Shown piece by piece: positions 1-8,766 of a DNA stretch of 31,970 nucleotides. How positions within the stretch are numbered: position 1 is the stretch's first letter; each line of letters opens with the position of its first letter. The translations under genes and the position numbers were made by a program. The notes beneath the pieces were generated by a model. The model had not been told where the DNA came from. It saw nothing but the letters and a program-made list of their open reading frames with translations, and ran no database searches. Source of the DNA: a virus; the IMG/VR virus record IMGVR_UViG_3300020470_000114, positions 1-31,970 of that record. One strand, written 5' to 3'.

Positions 1-83
1 TTATCGAACGCTCCAGCAGAATCATCAATAGTAACAACTGTACCTGCGTATGCTTTGTAAATAGCTTCGTGATCTAAGGCCAT
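1..83 (-). CDS. XkdW-like small tail-region protein, N-terminal part
   Basis: Only the first 27 codons are in the window; the gene runs off the left edge. It starts MALDHEAIYKAYAGTVVTID, a beginning I associate with short XkdW-like proteins that follow tail-fibre genes in many marine phages (recognition from memory). The start at 83 is the only ATG and has no clear Shine-Dalgarno sequence. It lies 32 bases behind the fibre-like gene ending at 116 and is read in the same direction, so it is probably co-transcribed with the fibre genes. Function unknown. Confidence 0.6.
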   Translation of the reverse strand, partial: MALDHEAIYKAYAGTVVTIDDSAGAFD

Positions 84-115
84 AGTGTTTTACTTTTAAT
101 TATAGAAGATAGCCA

Positions 116-733
116 TTAAGCTGCTACCTCCGAAGCGGTAATAGAACTAACGACCATTCCACTCCTTACGCTATCTGTACCATCAGACGTACGATTTACA
201 ACTAGTTCACTACCGCCCTCACCTCTATAAACTTGAATTTTATAAGTATGAGTACCTGCACTGGGGGTGTCTAAAAAAGTAAAACCATTTACCCTTAGTT
301 GATTAACTCCTCTTTCTGTATCAAAATAAAAACCAAATGTTGCTCTTGATCTGTTACTACTTGCATCTCCAATAAATATTGCTGTATCTGACCCGCCAGT
401 AGTTCTAACTAAACGTGCAACCGCATAAGTATCAGCAGAACCAGATATAGAAAGAACACCCTGTAAAAGGACTTTATTAGATCCTGTAGTGGTAATTGAA
501 GCAGATAAACCAGTAATATCTGTAAAAGTTTGATAAGCTGTAGTGGTAAACGTATCAGTTTTTGTTGTTGAAACAACTTGAAGGATATTCCCTGCCTTTG
601 GGTTTGTTGTTGTTAACATTGTTCCATCAGCAGTTGATGGTACTGTAATAGTTCTATTAGAAGCAGGGTTACTGGATGGTGCAGCGATACTTACGCTGTT
701 TCCTCCCGAATGTTTTAACTTAATTGAACTCAT
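116..733 (-). CDS. Fibre-like structural protein (205 aa)
   Basis: No enzymatic motif is visible. The N-terminus (SIKLKHSGGNSVSIAAPSSN, then an ITVPSTADGTML-type stretch) is a short beta-rich adaptor common in marine phage fibre and appendage proteins. The remainder is Ser/Thr-rich beta sequence with the look of a jelly-roll (C1q/TNF-like) head: alternating hydrophobic strands such as KVLLQGVLSI and HTYKIQVYRG. It is the most distal complete gene of the tail-fibre group and its start codon overlaps the stop of the upstream gene (ATGA, 730-733), so the two are translationally coupled. I infer a receptor-binding or decoration role from context; the true function is unknown. Confidence 0.6.
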   Translation of the reverse strand: MSSIKLKHSGGNSVSIAAPSSNPASNRTITVPSTADGTMLTTTNPKAGNILQVVSTTKTDTFTTTAYQTFTDITGLSASITTTGSNKVLLQGVLSISGSADTYAVARLVRTTGGSDTAIFIGDASSNRSRATFGFYFDTERGVNQLRVNGFTFLDTPSAGTHTYKIQVYRGEGGSELVVNRTSDGTDSVRSGMVVSSITASEVAA

Positions 734-1044
734 GGTTTAGGATACTTGTCTTTTGTTTCTTTGATTTTAGCCTTCCAAGCATTAACACCTGAATGATAAA
801 TCAAATCCAACTGGTCGACCACAGAAGGATATTCTTCTGCTCTTTTCTCTTTATACTCATTCGCATTTTTCCAAGCTATATAAGCTGCATTTAATTCATC
901 ATCAGTTGGTTGCTTATCTTTATTAGCAGAATCCCATTCAATTATTTTATGAGGTGTACAACTTTGATTTAATTTATAACGATTAGTATGTTTATTAAGT
1001 TGTAATAAAGCTAAAGCAATATCTGTAGTTGAGTTTATTGCCAT
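730..1044 (-). CDS. Small tail-fibre-associated protein, possible tail assembly chaperone-like
   Basis: 104 residues, soluble, Lys/Glu-rich. The C-terminal half (YPSVVDQLDLIYHSGVNAWK) matches the pattern 'YPs..dQLD.lyh.g...Wk..I...K..yP' found in small proteins located beside tail-fibre genes in many phages and often described as tail-fibre assembly or chaperone-like; this is family recognition from memory. The start is well supported: AAGGAGG sits shortly upstream of ATG, inside the end of the preceding gene, and the stop overlaps the next start (ATGA). It lies between two fibre-like genes, which fits an assembly helper, but no direct evidence of function is visible. Confidence 0.55.
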   Translation of the reverse strand: MAINSTTDIALALLQLNKHTNRYKLNQSCTPHKIIEWDSANKDKQPTDDELNAAYIAWKNANEYKEKRAEEYPSVVDQLDLIYHSGVNAWKAKIKETKDKYPKP

Positions 1045-1046
1045 GA

Positions 1047-1631
1047 TTATGCCTCCTTATAAATTTGTACGACTGTATATAATTCTGTAGTACCAAAATT
1101 TGATCCAAGTCCATATCCATATGTGGCATTAGTAGAATCACCTTGATGTCTTATTTCATAATCTGTTGCTGTACTAATTGTAACTCTAGCTCTTACAACA
1201 CTTACAGTATTAACAAGATTTGTATTATTAGCATACATACTAGTACCAAAAGCTATATCAGCTTGAGTTCCTGATGTCTGATAAAGTTTTGCCATATGCC
1301 GATTTACTTTATATGCTGGTGCAGATGCTTCAATAAAATAAGTACCAGCTTGTAACGTAAACTTATTGCTACTAATAGAAACAATACCATCAGGGTCAGC
1401 AAGTTCTGTATTTAAATCTCTTGTGTACCAAGCTCCTTCGGTAAATGTACCTCCATCAACATCATTTGCTTTTACGTCCCCAATAATTGCATAACTTGTA
1501 AAAGTTTTAGACCCTATCTTTGGTGCTGTAACTGCATCAGCAGCAAGCATATCTGTATCTACTATTCCGTCAGGTAAACCTCCTACGGAAACTCCTGTAA
1601 CTGTTCCTGATCCGTTGATTGCAATAGGCAT
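1047..1631 (-). CDS. Fibre-like structural protein (194 aa)
   Basis: Starts MPIAINGSGTVTGVSVGGLP, the short beta adaptor typical of marine phage fibre proteins, followed by a 'DGIVDTDMLAADAVTAPKI' linker of the same type as the Asp/Ala-rich repeats in the neighbouring 751-residue fibre. The C-terminal two thirds are beta-rich (FTLQAGTYFIEASAPAYKV, then TELYTVVQIYK at the end) and resemble a C1q/TNF-like jelly roll, a common fold for receptor-binding tips. It begins 3 bases after the large fibre gene stops and ends 3 bases before the next start, so it belongs to the fibre operon. Which of the three fibre-like proteins binds the host cannot be told from sequence alone. Confidence 0.6.
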   Translation of the reverse strand: MPIAINGSGTVTGVSVGGLPDGIVDTDMLAADAVTAPKIGSKTFTSYAIIGDVKANDVDGGTFTEGAWYTRDLNTELADPDGIVSISSNKFTLQAGTYFIEASAPAYKVNRHMAKLYQTSGTQADIAFGTSMYANNTNLVNTVSVVRARVTISTATDYEIRHQGDSTNATYGYGLGSNFGTTELYTVVQIYKEA

Positions 1632-1633
1632 AA

Positions 1634-3889
1634 TTAAACGACTGTGTAAACGCTAGTAGAACTGATAGTTAAAGTAACTCCATCATTAATAGTTACTGGG
1701 CCTGCACTCATACCATTAGTACCTGCTGCAATCGTATGTGATGCACTAATAGTAGCACTATTTTCGTATATAGCACCACCAGCTACAGTACTTGATATGG
1801 AGTTTGTTGTGACTGCTGTAATCCTTCCTTGTGCATCTACAGTAATAGCTGGAGCTAAAGTAGTTGAACCATAAGTACCAGCCGTTACAGATGTATTAGC
1901 AAGTTTGTCAGCAGTTACAGCGTCATCTGCAATCTTAACTGTAGTAACATTACCATCAGCAATCTTAGCAGTCGTTACTGCTTGGTTTTGTATCTTTGCT
2001 GTAGATACTGTATCATCTCCTGGTGTTGGAATACTTACAGCAGAACCAGATTGAGTTATAAATACACTTGCCCCTGTTGGTAAATTTGTACCAAAGATAA
2101 TAGTATTAGCATCAACCAATGCAAAGCCTTCAGCTGGTGCAGATGTACCTGTATTTGCTTTTTGTATAACACCATTAACACTTACAATTAATTGAGCTGC
2201 ATTAGTTACACTAGCTGCTGATCCAGAATTACTACCTTCTCTAAGATCATAAGTTGCGATACTTCCATTAATTGTTGGAGCACCTGAACCTCCAGCAGGG
2301 CATAAGAATAAGAATTTAAAATCACCAGTAGATGTAACTTCTTTAAAAGCTGATGTAGTGCTGTCATAGACTTTCATCTTGTCAGCATTTTTATCGTAGA
2401 TTAAATCTCCTTCATCATTATTAGAAGTCGGCTCTCCTGTCGTTACCCGATATCTAGCAGCAAAATCATTAATATCATTACTAAGACTTAAGAGATCAGC
2501 TTCTTTCAAAGTTGCTTTATGGTAGTTATATATCTGACCAGAGCCAGTTGAACTAACCATCATTGCTACTCCAGCATCAACAGTAGAGCTATTAAAGTTA
2601 CTAGCAAAATTATTAATAGTAACTGTAGATCCACCAACAGTTCTTCCTGTTGTACTTGTACCTGATCCATTTACAACAAGTCCACCTGCATCAGCAATAC
2701 TTATTACAACACCTGCTGCTGGTTGTGTATTAGGAAAAGCTGCATCTGTAGCTATAACTTCTAATCCACCAATAGGTGCTATCTGTGCTGCTACATAATC
2801 AACAACAGCACCAGAAGTAGGGAACTTTGTATCATCATCAGTTAAAGTGGTCTGTTTTGCCATGCCATCTAACTGGTTAAGATCAGCAAGATCAGCAGTT
2901 AAAGCTGTACTATCAGCTAACTTAGAAGCTGTACCAGATTGCATACCTGCAAGAGTTGTTAACTCCGCATCTGCTATTTCAGAAGTTCCTACAGAGTTTG
3001 CTTGTAGGTGTTCTGATCCAATAGCATTGTCGGCTATCTTTGTACCATCCACACAGTCAGCAGATAGGTGAGAAGTATCTATACTTCCATCTACCAATTC
3101 ACTACTATCAACTGAGTTTGCTGCAAGGTGACTAGCATCAAGAGGACTACCAGCTATAAGACTTTTAATTTCTGATACTGTTTGATCTGCAGTTGCATTA
3201 GCTTCTATTGCATTTAACTTCGTATGATCTGCGTCTGTGAATACATTTGAATCTGAAGCAGACTCTACAAGAGTTCTTATTTCAGCAGCAGTTTGGTCAG
3301 CAGTTGCATTAGCTTCTATTGCATTTAGTTTAGAATGGTCTGCATCAGTAAACACGTTGCTATCACTAGCACTTTCGACTAAAGTTCTTATTTCTGCTGC
3401 GGTCTGATCTGCTGTAGCTGATGCTTCAATAGCATTTAGTTTAGAATGATCTGCGTCTGTAAAGACATTACTATCGGTTGCTGCTTCTACTGCTGCTCTA
3501 ATTTCTGCATTTGTTTGGTCTGCTGTAGCATTTTCCTCAATAGTTCCTAACTTATCTATAATCTCTTGTTGAGCAAATAAAACCTGATCTGCATTTGTAT
3601 CTAAGTCTGTTTCTGTAAGAACAGAACCATCTTGGAAATCTACTTTCTTAGCAGAGATATTTGTATCTCTTTGGAATTTAATAGCAACACCATTACCAGG
3701 TTCATTACCACTGGTAAATGTAATTTGTGTTGCACTGGTAAATGTGTAGTGGGTAGTAATGGTTTTTAAGACACCACCGACAGTAACATCTACTTCTGCT
3801 TCTGATAGATAGGAAAAGGAAATGCTAAAGGGACCAGCAGTACCATTACCAGTATGGTTTGTAAAAGATGCAGCAGTGTTAGTAGCCAT
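1634..3889 (-). CDS. 17: T7 gp17-like tail fibre protein
   Basis: 751 residues. The N-terminal 80 or so (TAGPFSISFSYLSEAEVDVT, then an ITTHYTFTSATQITFT-type stretch) match the T7 gp17 N-terminal domain that anchors fibres to the tail tube. After it come a coiled segment, three copies of a 37-residue repeat plus a partial fourth copy, Asp/Ser/Ala-rich linker repeats (DSSELVDGSIDTSHLSADCV type) and a beta-rich C-terminus. T7 gp17 is 553 residues, so this fibre is longer and repeat-extended. It is preceded by the giant internal virion protein (2-base gap), the same order as gp16-gp17 in T7. The C-terminal tip shows no recognisable chaperone or hydrolase motif. Confidence 0.85.
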   Translation of the reverse strand: MATNTAASFTNHTGNGTAGPFSISFSYLSEAEVDVTVGGVLKTITTHYTFTSATQITFTSGNEPGNGVAIKFQRDTNISAKKVDFQDGSVLTETDLDTNADQVLFAQQEIIDKLGTIEENATADQTNAEIRAAVEAATDSNVFTDADHSKLNAIEASATADQTAAEIRTLVESASDSNVFTDADHSKLNAIEANATADQTAAEIRTLVESASDSNVFTDADHTKLNAIEANATADQTVSEIKSLIAGSPLDASHLAANSVDSSELVDGSIDTSHLSADCVDGTKIADNAIGSEHLQANSVGTSEIADAELTTLAGMQSGTASKLADSTALTADLADLNQLDGMAKQTTLTDDDTKFPTSGAVVDYVAAQIAPIGGLEVIATDAAFPNTQPAAGVVISIADAGGLVVNGSGTSTTGRTVGGSTVTINNFASNFNSSTVDAGVAMMVSSTGSGQIYNYHKATLKEADLLSLSNDINDFAARYRVTTGEPTSNNDEGDLIYDKNADKMKVYDSTTSAFKEVTSTGDFKFLFLCPAGGSGAPTINGSIATYDLREGSNSGSAASVTNAAQLIVSVNGVIQKANTGTSAPAEGFALVDANTIIFGTNLPTGASVFITQSGSAVSIPTPGDDTVSTAKIQNQAVTTAKIADGNVTTVKIADDAVTADKLANTSVTAGTYGSTTLAPAITVDAQGRITAVTTNSISSTVAGGAIYENSATISASHTIAAGTNGMSAGPVTINDGVTLTISSTSVYTVV
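3172..3533 (-). repeat. 37-residue (111-bp) tandem repeats inside the tail fibre gene
   Basis: Three full protein repeats and a partial fourth, each of the form ATADQT-EIR-V--A-DSNVFTDADH-KLNAIEA, in frame within the fibre gene. At protein level copies 2 and 3 are nearly identical, whereas the DNA differs at many synonymous positions, so the duplication is old or has been kept divergent at the DNA level. The predicted structure is helical or coiled shaft; copy number could change fibre length. Confidence 0.8.
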
Positions 3890-3891
3890 AA

Positions 3892-6800
3892 TTAATACTC
3901 GACAGATTCGATTGCTTTTCTAAGCAGATTTCTATACTCTATTGTACTCTGTTCTTTGGCTTTGCCATGTTTGAATAGAAGGTCTTTATTTAGTATCAAA
4001 AATTTATCTTTAGCTAAAACCTTAAAATCGTTGTTTATCTCTCTAAACCCTGGAGTACGACCATCTCCGTCTAAGATGGCATCTACAATGTCTGGGTGTG
4101 TTCTCCAAGGTTGCTTTACGTCTTTAATAATCTCATAATGAGTTTTGAACCAAGGTGACTTCATATATTCCAGCATTGTTTTTTCAAGTGTTTTACCACT
4201 ATATCCTTTCTCTCCTGGCAATTTGCGATTAATATCAATCGTATTTGTTATATATTTTAAATCACTTATATTTTGTGTATTTAATTCTATGGGTTTTATT
4301 GGCTTCCCAGACTGACCTGCTATAGATCCTCCAAAAGTACTTATTGTATCTGTTGGTTCTGAAACCCCCTTACCTATTTTTGCAAAGACTGAAAGTATAG
4401 GATGATTTTTACTTTCACTAACTTCAAACCAAGTAAGTAGATCGAGGCCAGGTCTTTGTCTTTTAAATATAGGTTTATTGGTAATATGTTCTCTCATTGG
4501 AGGTAAGTTGTTGTTCCAACCCAAAATAGTTCTTGTTGATTGATTCAACATTTTGTTTGCGATTGCTAATCCTTCATCTCCTTTATATACATTTTTATCA
4601 AGTTCAAGTTTCCATTGTAAGGCTTGATCTGCTGATATGCCTGTCCAATCTAAAAGACCCATATCAAATAGATCACCTGGTAAATTTTTTGCTTTTGAGG
4701 TGAAACCACTGGCAGGTACGTTTGCTGCAACTTGACGAGCAAGGTAATTTTGAGCACGTTTAGGTTCGTAAATTAGTTTTGCAAAATCATTTATACCTTG
4801 TAGAAACAAACGATCAGTTATATTTCTTGCCCCTGATACAACATAATGTAGTAAGGCTTGATCTACTTCTCCATCTCCAAGTAATGTAGCAGCTTCATAG
4901 GTATCTGTATAACCCATTAAAAGACCAGAGATAGGATCTAATCTTGTAAATGAATAATATTTGACTTTAGGATTTCCATCTTTTCCTATGATTGTTTCTC
5001 CATTCTCATCTTTCTGTATAAAACCAATACTGTAAGGTCTCCAACCTGTATCCCATTTCTCTCTCCAAGCCTCTTTATTAATAGGGCCACCACCTGTTAA
5101 ATGGACATCACTATTGGGATCTCCAAATCTTTCCATTTGATTCCAAACAAAAAAACCTGTAAGCAAGGACAATGTAACTCTTCCTCTTAATTGTTTTTGA
5201 AGTAGAGGAGAACCATTTACATAATCGTTATAAAAACCTGATATAACTGGTGATTGTCCTAAGAATGGAGTTCTTTGTACCTGTCTACTCAAAAGGTTCT
5301 TTAAAATTCTTACAAAAGGAATATACCTTCTTACAGGAGGAAGTTTTGCCGACCCGTCTGCCAACCATTTTGTTACGTTATTTAATTGTCCACCACCTGT
5401 AAGATCTTCAGAGAAAGTACTTCTCTTTGCAAAATCTTTTACTGTTTCATACAGTTCTATTGCCTCTTTCTTTAATCCTGGTTCTAATGAGTTTATTCTT
5501 TTAGTAGTTTTAGTAGCAAAAGTCTCAATAATAGTTTCTGCTTGCCTATTAATATAATCTCTTAATTCTTGTCCTCTAAGACCTTTACGTATTCCCTGTA
5601 GAGTTGCCCCACTATAGGCGGAGGCGTTAATACTTAAACCTTGGAAGAAAGCATCTTCACTTGTTAGAGCTTTGTAAGGAGTCCTTATGACATGCTTTCC
5701 AAATCCGTTGACAAGATTTGCTAAAACATTATCACCATCCATAGCGAAGGCAATTCTATCTTTAAAATCATCAAGCTTTGATGCACCTGTAAAATAGTTA
5801 CTTTCTAATTTAAAAGATTCCATAGCACCTTTTAAAGCAAAATCAAATCCTGTAAGAAGATTCCACGAATGGTTGATTGCCACTGTGACTTCTGTTGGAT
5901 TAGTTAAGTTTTTAGGATCTAAATACAATTCTGCATTAGCAACAATACCTTCTATTCCAGATGAAATCATATTGACAAGATGTGTGTCAGGACCATATAA
6001 AATAGCACTTAGCCAAACTTCGTTTATAACTCTGAATGGTCTGTCGAGTATATCTCCATTTGCAATGTTTGCTAATACTCCATATTTAATTATCTTATTC
6101 ATTTTAGTATAGTTACCATCTACTCTTTTGATAGTATTGACAAGCTTGTTAAGAGTCTTAGGATCTCCTGTCTCGTTGTATATTTTTAAAGCATTATTAA
6201 TTGCATCAGAAATTTCTACTAAATCTTTACTTGCTATATTTGTTGATATTGAAATACCTCCACTTTTTAATTTCAACCAATCTTTTTTTTGTATTTCAGT
6301 TAAACTATTCCATTTGTCAGGAGTCATATCTGCAAGACCTTCTGTTGGCATTTGCATAATGGCAAGACCTGATCCTTGATCTGACCTTATAGGGATAGCA
6401 TCTGCTAAAAATTCATCTAGTTTTGCTATCTCATCAATCAGGTTTCCAACTAAAACAGTTACTTCTTTCGGATCGTTTTTAACATTCAGTGCATTTATAA
6501 GTTTTTGATTAACACCTAAAATATTATTGTTTATGCCAGTAATTTCTAAGGCTATAGCCAGTTGAAATTCATCTGAAGGATTTAGTTTTCTATCTCTCGC
6601 TACTTTATTTACAATCTCTTTAAAATTTGGTTCATTCCTAAGTTTTATTGCAGCGTCTAAAGTCTCAGTTCTGCTTTTGATAGAAGTATTTATTTCCCCT
6701 TTATTAATTAAATTCTTTACTCTTGCCTCAGTAAAAGCAGCATCACCTACCTGATTTGGATTTATTTGTGGCTTGTCTTTTGTTTTTGTACGAAATTGAT

Positions 6801-8760
6801 TTAGGTCTACTTTTTTAATATCGACCTGATTTGAAGGGTCGAAATATATTTTTACTGTATGTAGTCTTTTCCCTTTACCTGCTAATCCTCCTCCTTGATG
6901 AATAAATCCTCCAAAACCTTCTTGTTGTAACGATTCAGTAAAGGTAGCGAATATATCTGCCGTAGTATTGGCACTTAATTCATTAGCATTAGAAACTAAT
7001 TTTATTTCATTATAAATTTTTCCAATACTTGGGTTAGGACCTAAGTTATCTAAAGCTCTATCGACAATATCAATAGTTTCATACTCACCAAAACTGAAAA
7101 GTTCTCGTAGTTGATCTAAACGTTCTGGTGTAGCAGGTGCATCTAAATCAAAAAACGTTACAGGTTGTTTCTCTGTAATTTCATAGACAATCCCTTCAGT
7201 TTCCTGACCTTTTATTTTGTTTTTCTTTTTATATTTAACAGACGTTACCAAATCATCTGTTACATATAATCCATCACCATATAAATTTTCTACAGCCCTT
7301 CCGAAAGTATCACTTTCGTTAAGAGTAAATTCTTGACTAGCACCATGATAAAAAACATTTTTTCCTCTAGTGTCTTGAATATTAAAATTGTCTTGATCAA
7401 AGGCATCATCAATTTTCGTTACCTTTTTATTTAATTTTTTTTCTTCTACATCTTTAATCTTTTTTAAATCCTTAAGCATCTTATTAACATTCTTCCTGTC
7501 AGTTTTTGACAAGTCTGCATCTATTTCTGCTGCTGACCTACCTACATATTTTGTAAGAAAATCGGAAAAGAGATCTAAAGAACCTTTGAATCCTCCTCCA
7601 AAGAGCGTACCAATAGATAAGGATGTAATAATCTCTTCTGCATTAGGGGGTCTATTCTCCTCTATTAAAGTTCTTATTGTTGTTTCTGCTGACGTTGTAA
7701 AACCACCTTGTAATGCAGCGTTTCTGATACCTTGTAAACCTTTAGCTTCTGTAGTAAAGGGAATAGCACCTGCAAAAAAGGAAGCAAGCTTTTCCCCTTC
7801 ACTGGTCTTACCTTCTTGACCAATATTGACAAGTTGTCCTTTTCTTATTTGTTGTGCTTCTTCATTTAATAAATAATTTCCTATACCATTAGTAATTGCA
7901 TACAAAGCAATACCAGGCCAACCTGCTTGTAACATAGGAGAAGTACCTATACCAAGAGCTATACCGCCACTAACTTCGTAACCAAAACTTTGTAGTTGAT
8001 TAGCAAAGGGGGATAAATTACTTTTTTCAGGTATTGTTATATTGTCTTTATGCTGGTTATAAAAAGTATTTAAGCCTGTTTGAAATTCTTCACTTTCTAC
8101 AACTTCTAAAGGGATTCTACTTTCAATAACATCATCAAAAGAATAACCTGTTAATTCCTTAAAGACGTTATCTAACTTTATTCTTGTTTTAGGTTTTCTT
8201 GAAGGAGATCCTTTTGTAATAAATTCATAAACACCAAGATACTTTAAGGTGTTGTCGGTTACTTCTGGTCTTTGTTTAGTTAGTATGTTCTGACTAGCTA
8301 CAAATAATTCAGACTTGTTTAAATCTGCATTAACCCAAGAATCATCACTTAATAAACCTTGACGATCTTTTAAAGTAGAAATAATATTTATTTTATCTTC
8401 TTCTGGTAATTCAAAAAATTTAGATAAGTTAGTTTTAAGATTCCCAGATACATCTGTATATAATCCACTGCTTTGATTAGTTGGATCTAGTGTTTCATTA
8501 ACAGTAGAGTTTAAGGGTTCTGAATTGTTATTATTAATATATTCAAAAATTGATGATTGAAATTGTGGAAATCTTTCCACTAAAGAATCATTTAAAGCTA
8601 AAAATTCTTCAGCATTATTAAAGCCTTGGTTAAAATCAGTAAAGCGTTTTGGTATATCAAAACCTAAATTCGTGTCATCATTCTCAGAATCAGGCCCCAT
8701 TTGATAAAAATCTATGAGTTCATTGCCCTCATATAAGTTAGCTAGTTTTGGTGTAGTCAT
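3892..8760 (-). CDS. 16: Giant internal virion protein (T7 gp16 position) with ART-like domain
   Basis: 1622 residues, the largest gene in the window, in the gp16 slot between the gp15-like protein and the fibre gene. T7 gp16 is 1318 residues with an N-terminal transglycosylase; here that domain is absent and sits in the upstream neighbour. Residues about 263-300 are Gly-rich and hydrophobic (possible membrane segment). Residues about 465-650 look like an ADP-ribosyltransferase of polyvalent-protein type: VFYHGASQEF (469-478), GDGLYVTDD (495-503), GFGGFIHQGG (615-624) and VKIYFDPSN (637-645). The C-terminal third (for example PPVRRYIPFVRILKNLLSRQ) resembles cyanopodovirus gp16 C-termini. By analogy with T7 it would be stored in the head core and ejected into the host. 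Internal virion role is well supported by order; the ART assignment is by motif only. Confidence 0.8.
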   Translation of the reverse strand: MTTPKLANLYEGNELIDFYQMGPDSENDDTNLGFDIPKRFTDFNQGFNNAEEFLALNDSLVERFPQFQSSIFEYINNNNSEPLNSTVNETLDPTNQSSGLYTDVSGNLKTNLSKFFELPEEDKINIISTLKDRQGLLSDDSWVNADLNKSELFVASQNILTKQRPEVTDNTLKYLGVYEFITKGSPSRKPKTRIKLDNVFKELTGYSFDDVIESRIPLEVVESEEFQTGLNTFYNQHKDNITIPEKSNLSPFANQLQSFGYEVSGGIALGIGTSPMLQAGWPGIALYAITNGIGNYLLNEEAQQIRKGQLVNIGQEGKTSEGEKLASFFAGAIPFTTEAKGLQGIRNAALQGGFTTSAETTIRTLIEENRPPNAEEIITSLSIGTLFGGGFKGSLDLFSDFLTKYVGRSAAEIDADLSKTDRKNVNKMLKDLKKIKDVEEKKLNKKVTKIDDAFDQDNFNIQDTRGKNVFYHGASQEFTLNESDTFGRAVENLYGDGLYVTDDLVTSVKYKKKNKIKGQETEGIVYEITEKQPVTFFDLDAPATPERLDQLRELFSFGEYETIDIVDRALDNLGPNPSIGKIYNEIKLVSNANELSANTTADIFATFTESLQQEGFGGFIHQGGGLAGKGKRLHTVKIYFDPSNQVDIKKVDLNQFRTKTKDKPQINPNQVGDAAFTEARVKNLINKGEINTSIKSRTETLDAAIKLRNEPNFKEIVNKVARDRKLNPSDEFQLAIALEITGINNNILGVNQKLINALNVKNDPKEVTVLVGNLIDEIAKLDEFLADAIPIRSDQGSGLAIMQMPTEGLADMTPDKWNSLTEIQKKDWLKLKSGGISISTNIASKDLVEISDAINNALKIYNETGDPKTLNKLVNTIKRVDGNYTKMNKIIKYGVLANIANGDILDRPFRVINEVWLSAILYGPDTHLVNMISSGIEGIVANAELYLDPKNLTNPTEVTVAINHSWNLLTGFDFALKGAMESFKLESNYFTGASKLDDFKDRIAFAMDGDNVLANLVNGFGKHVIRTPYKALTSEDAFFQGLSINASAYSGATLQGIRKGLRGQELRDYINRQAETIIETFATKTTKRINSLEPGLKKEAIELYETVKDFAKRSTFSEDLTGGGQLNNVTKWLADGSAKLPPVRRYIPFVRILKNLLSRQVQRTPFLGQSPVISGFYNDYVNGSPLLQKQLRGRVTLSLLTGFFVWNQMERFGDPNSDVHLTGGGPINKEAWREKWDTGWRPYSIGFIQKDENGETIIGKDGNPKVKYYSFTRLDPISGLLMGYTDTYEAATLLGDGEVDQALLHYVVSGARNITDRLFLQGINDFAKLIYEPKRAQNYLARQVAANVPASGFTSKAKNLPGDLFDMGLLDWTGISADQALQWKLELDKNVYKGDEGLAIANKMLNQSTRTILGWNNNLPPMREHITNKPIFKRQRPGLDLLTWFEVSESKNHPILSVFAKIGKGVSEPTDTISTFGGSIAGQSGKPIKPIELNTQNISDLKYITNTIDINRKLPGEKGYSGKTLEKTMLEYMKSPWFKTHYEIIKDVKQPWRTHPDIVDAILDGDGRTPGFREINNDFKVLAKDKFLILNKDLLFKHGKAKEQSTIEYRNLLRKAIESVEY

Positions 8761-8766
8761 TTTTAG

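Noticed and set aside
2847-3071. Plus-strand open frame of 74 codons inside the tail fibre gene
   Set aside because: Antisense shadow of a clearly coding gene, Cys/Arg/Ser-rich with no ribosome site.
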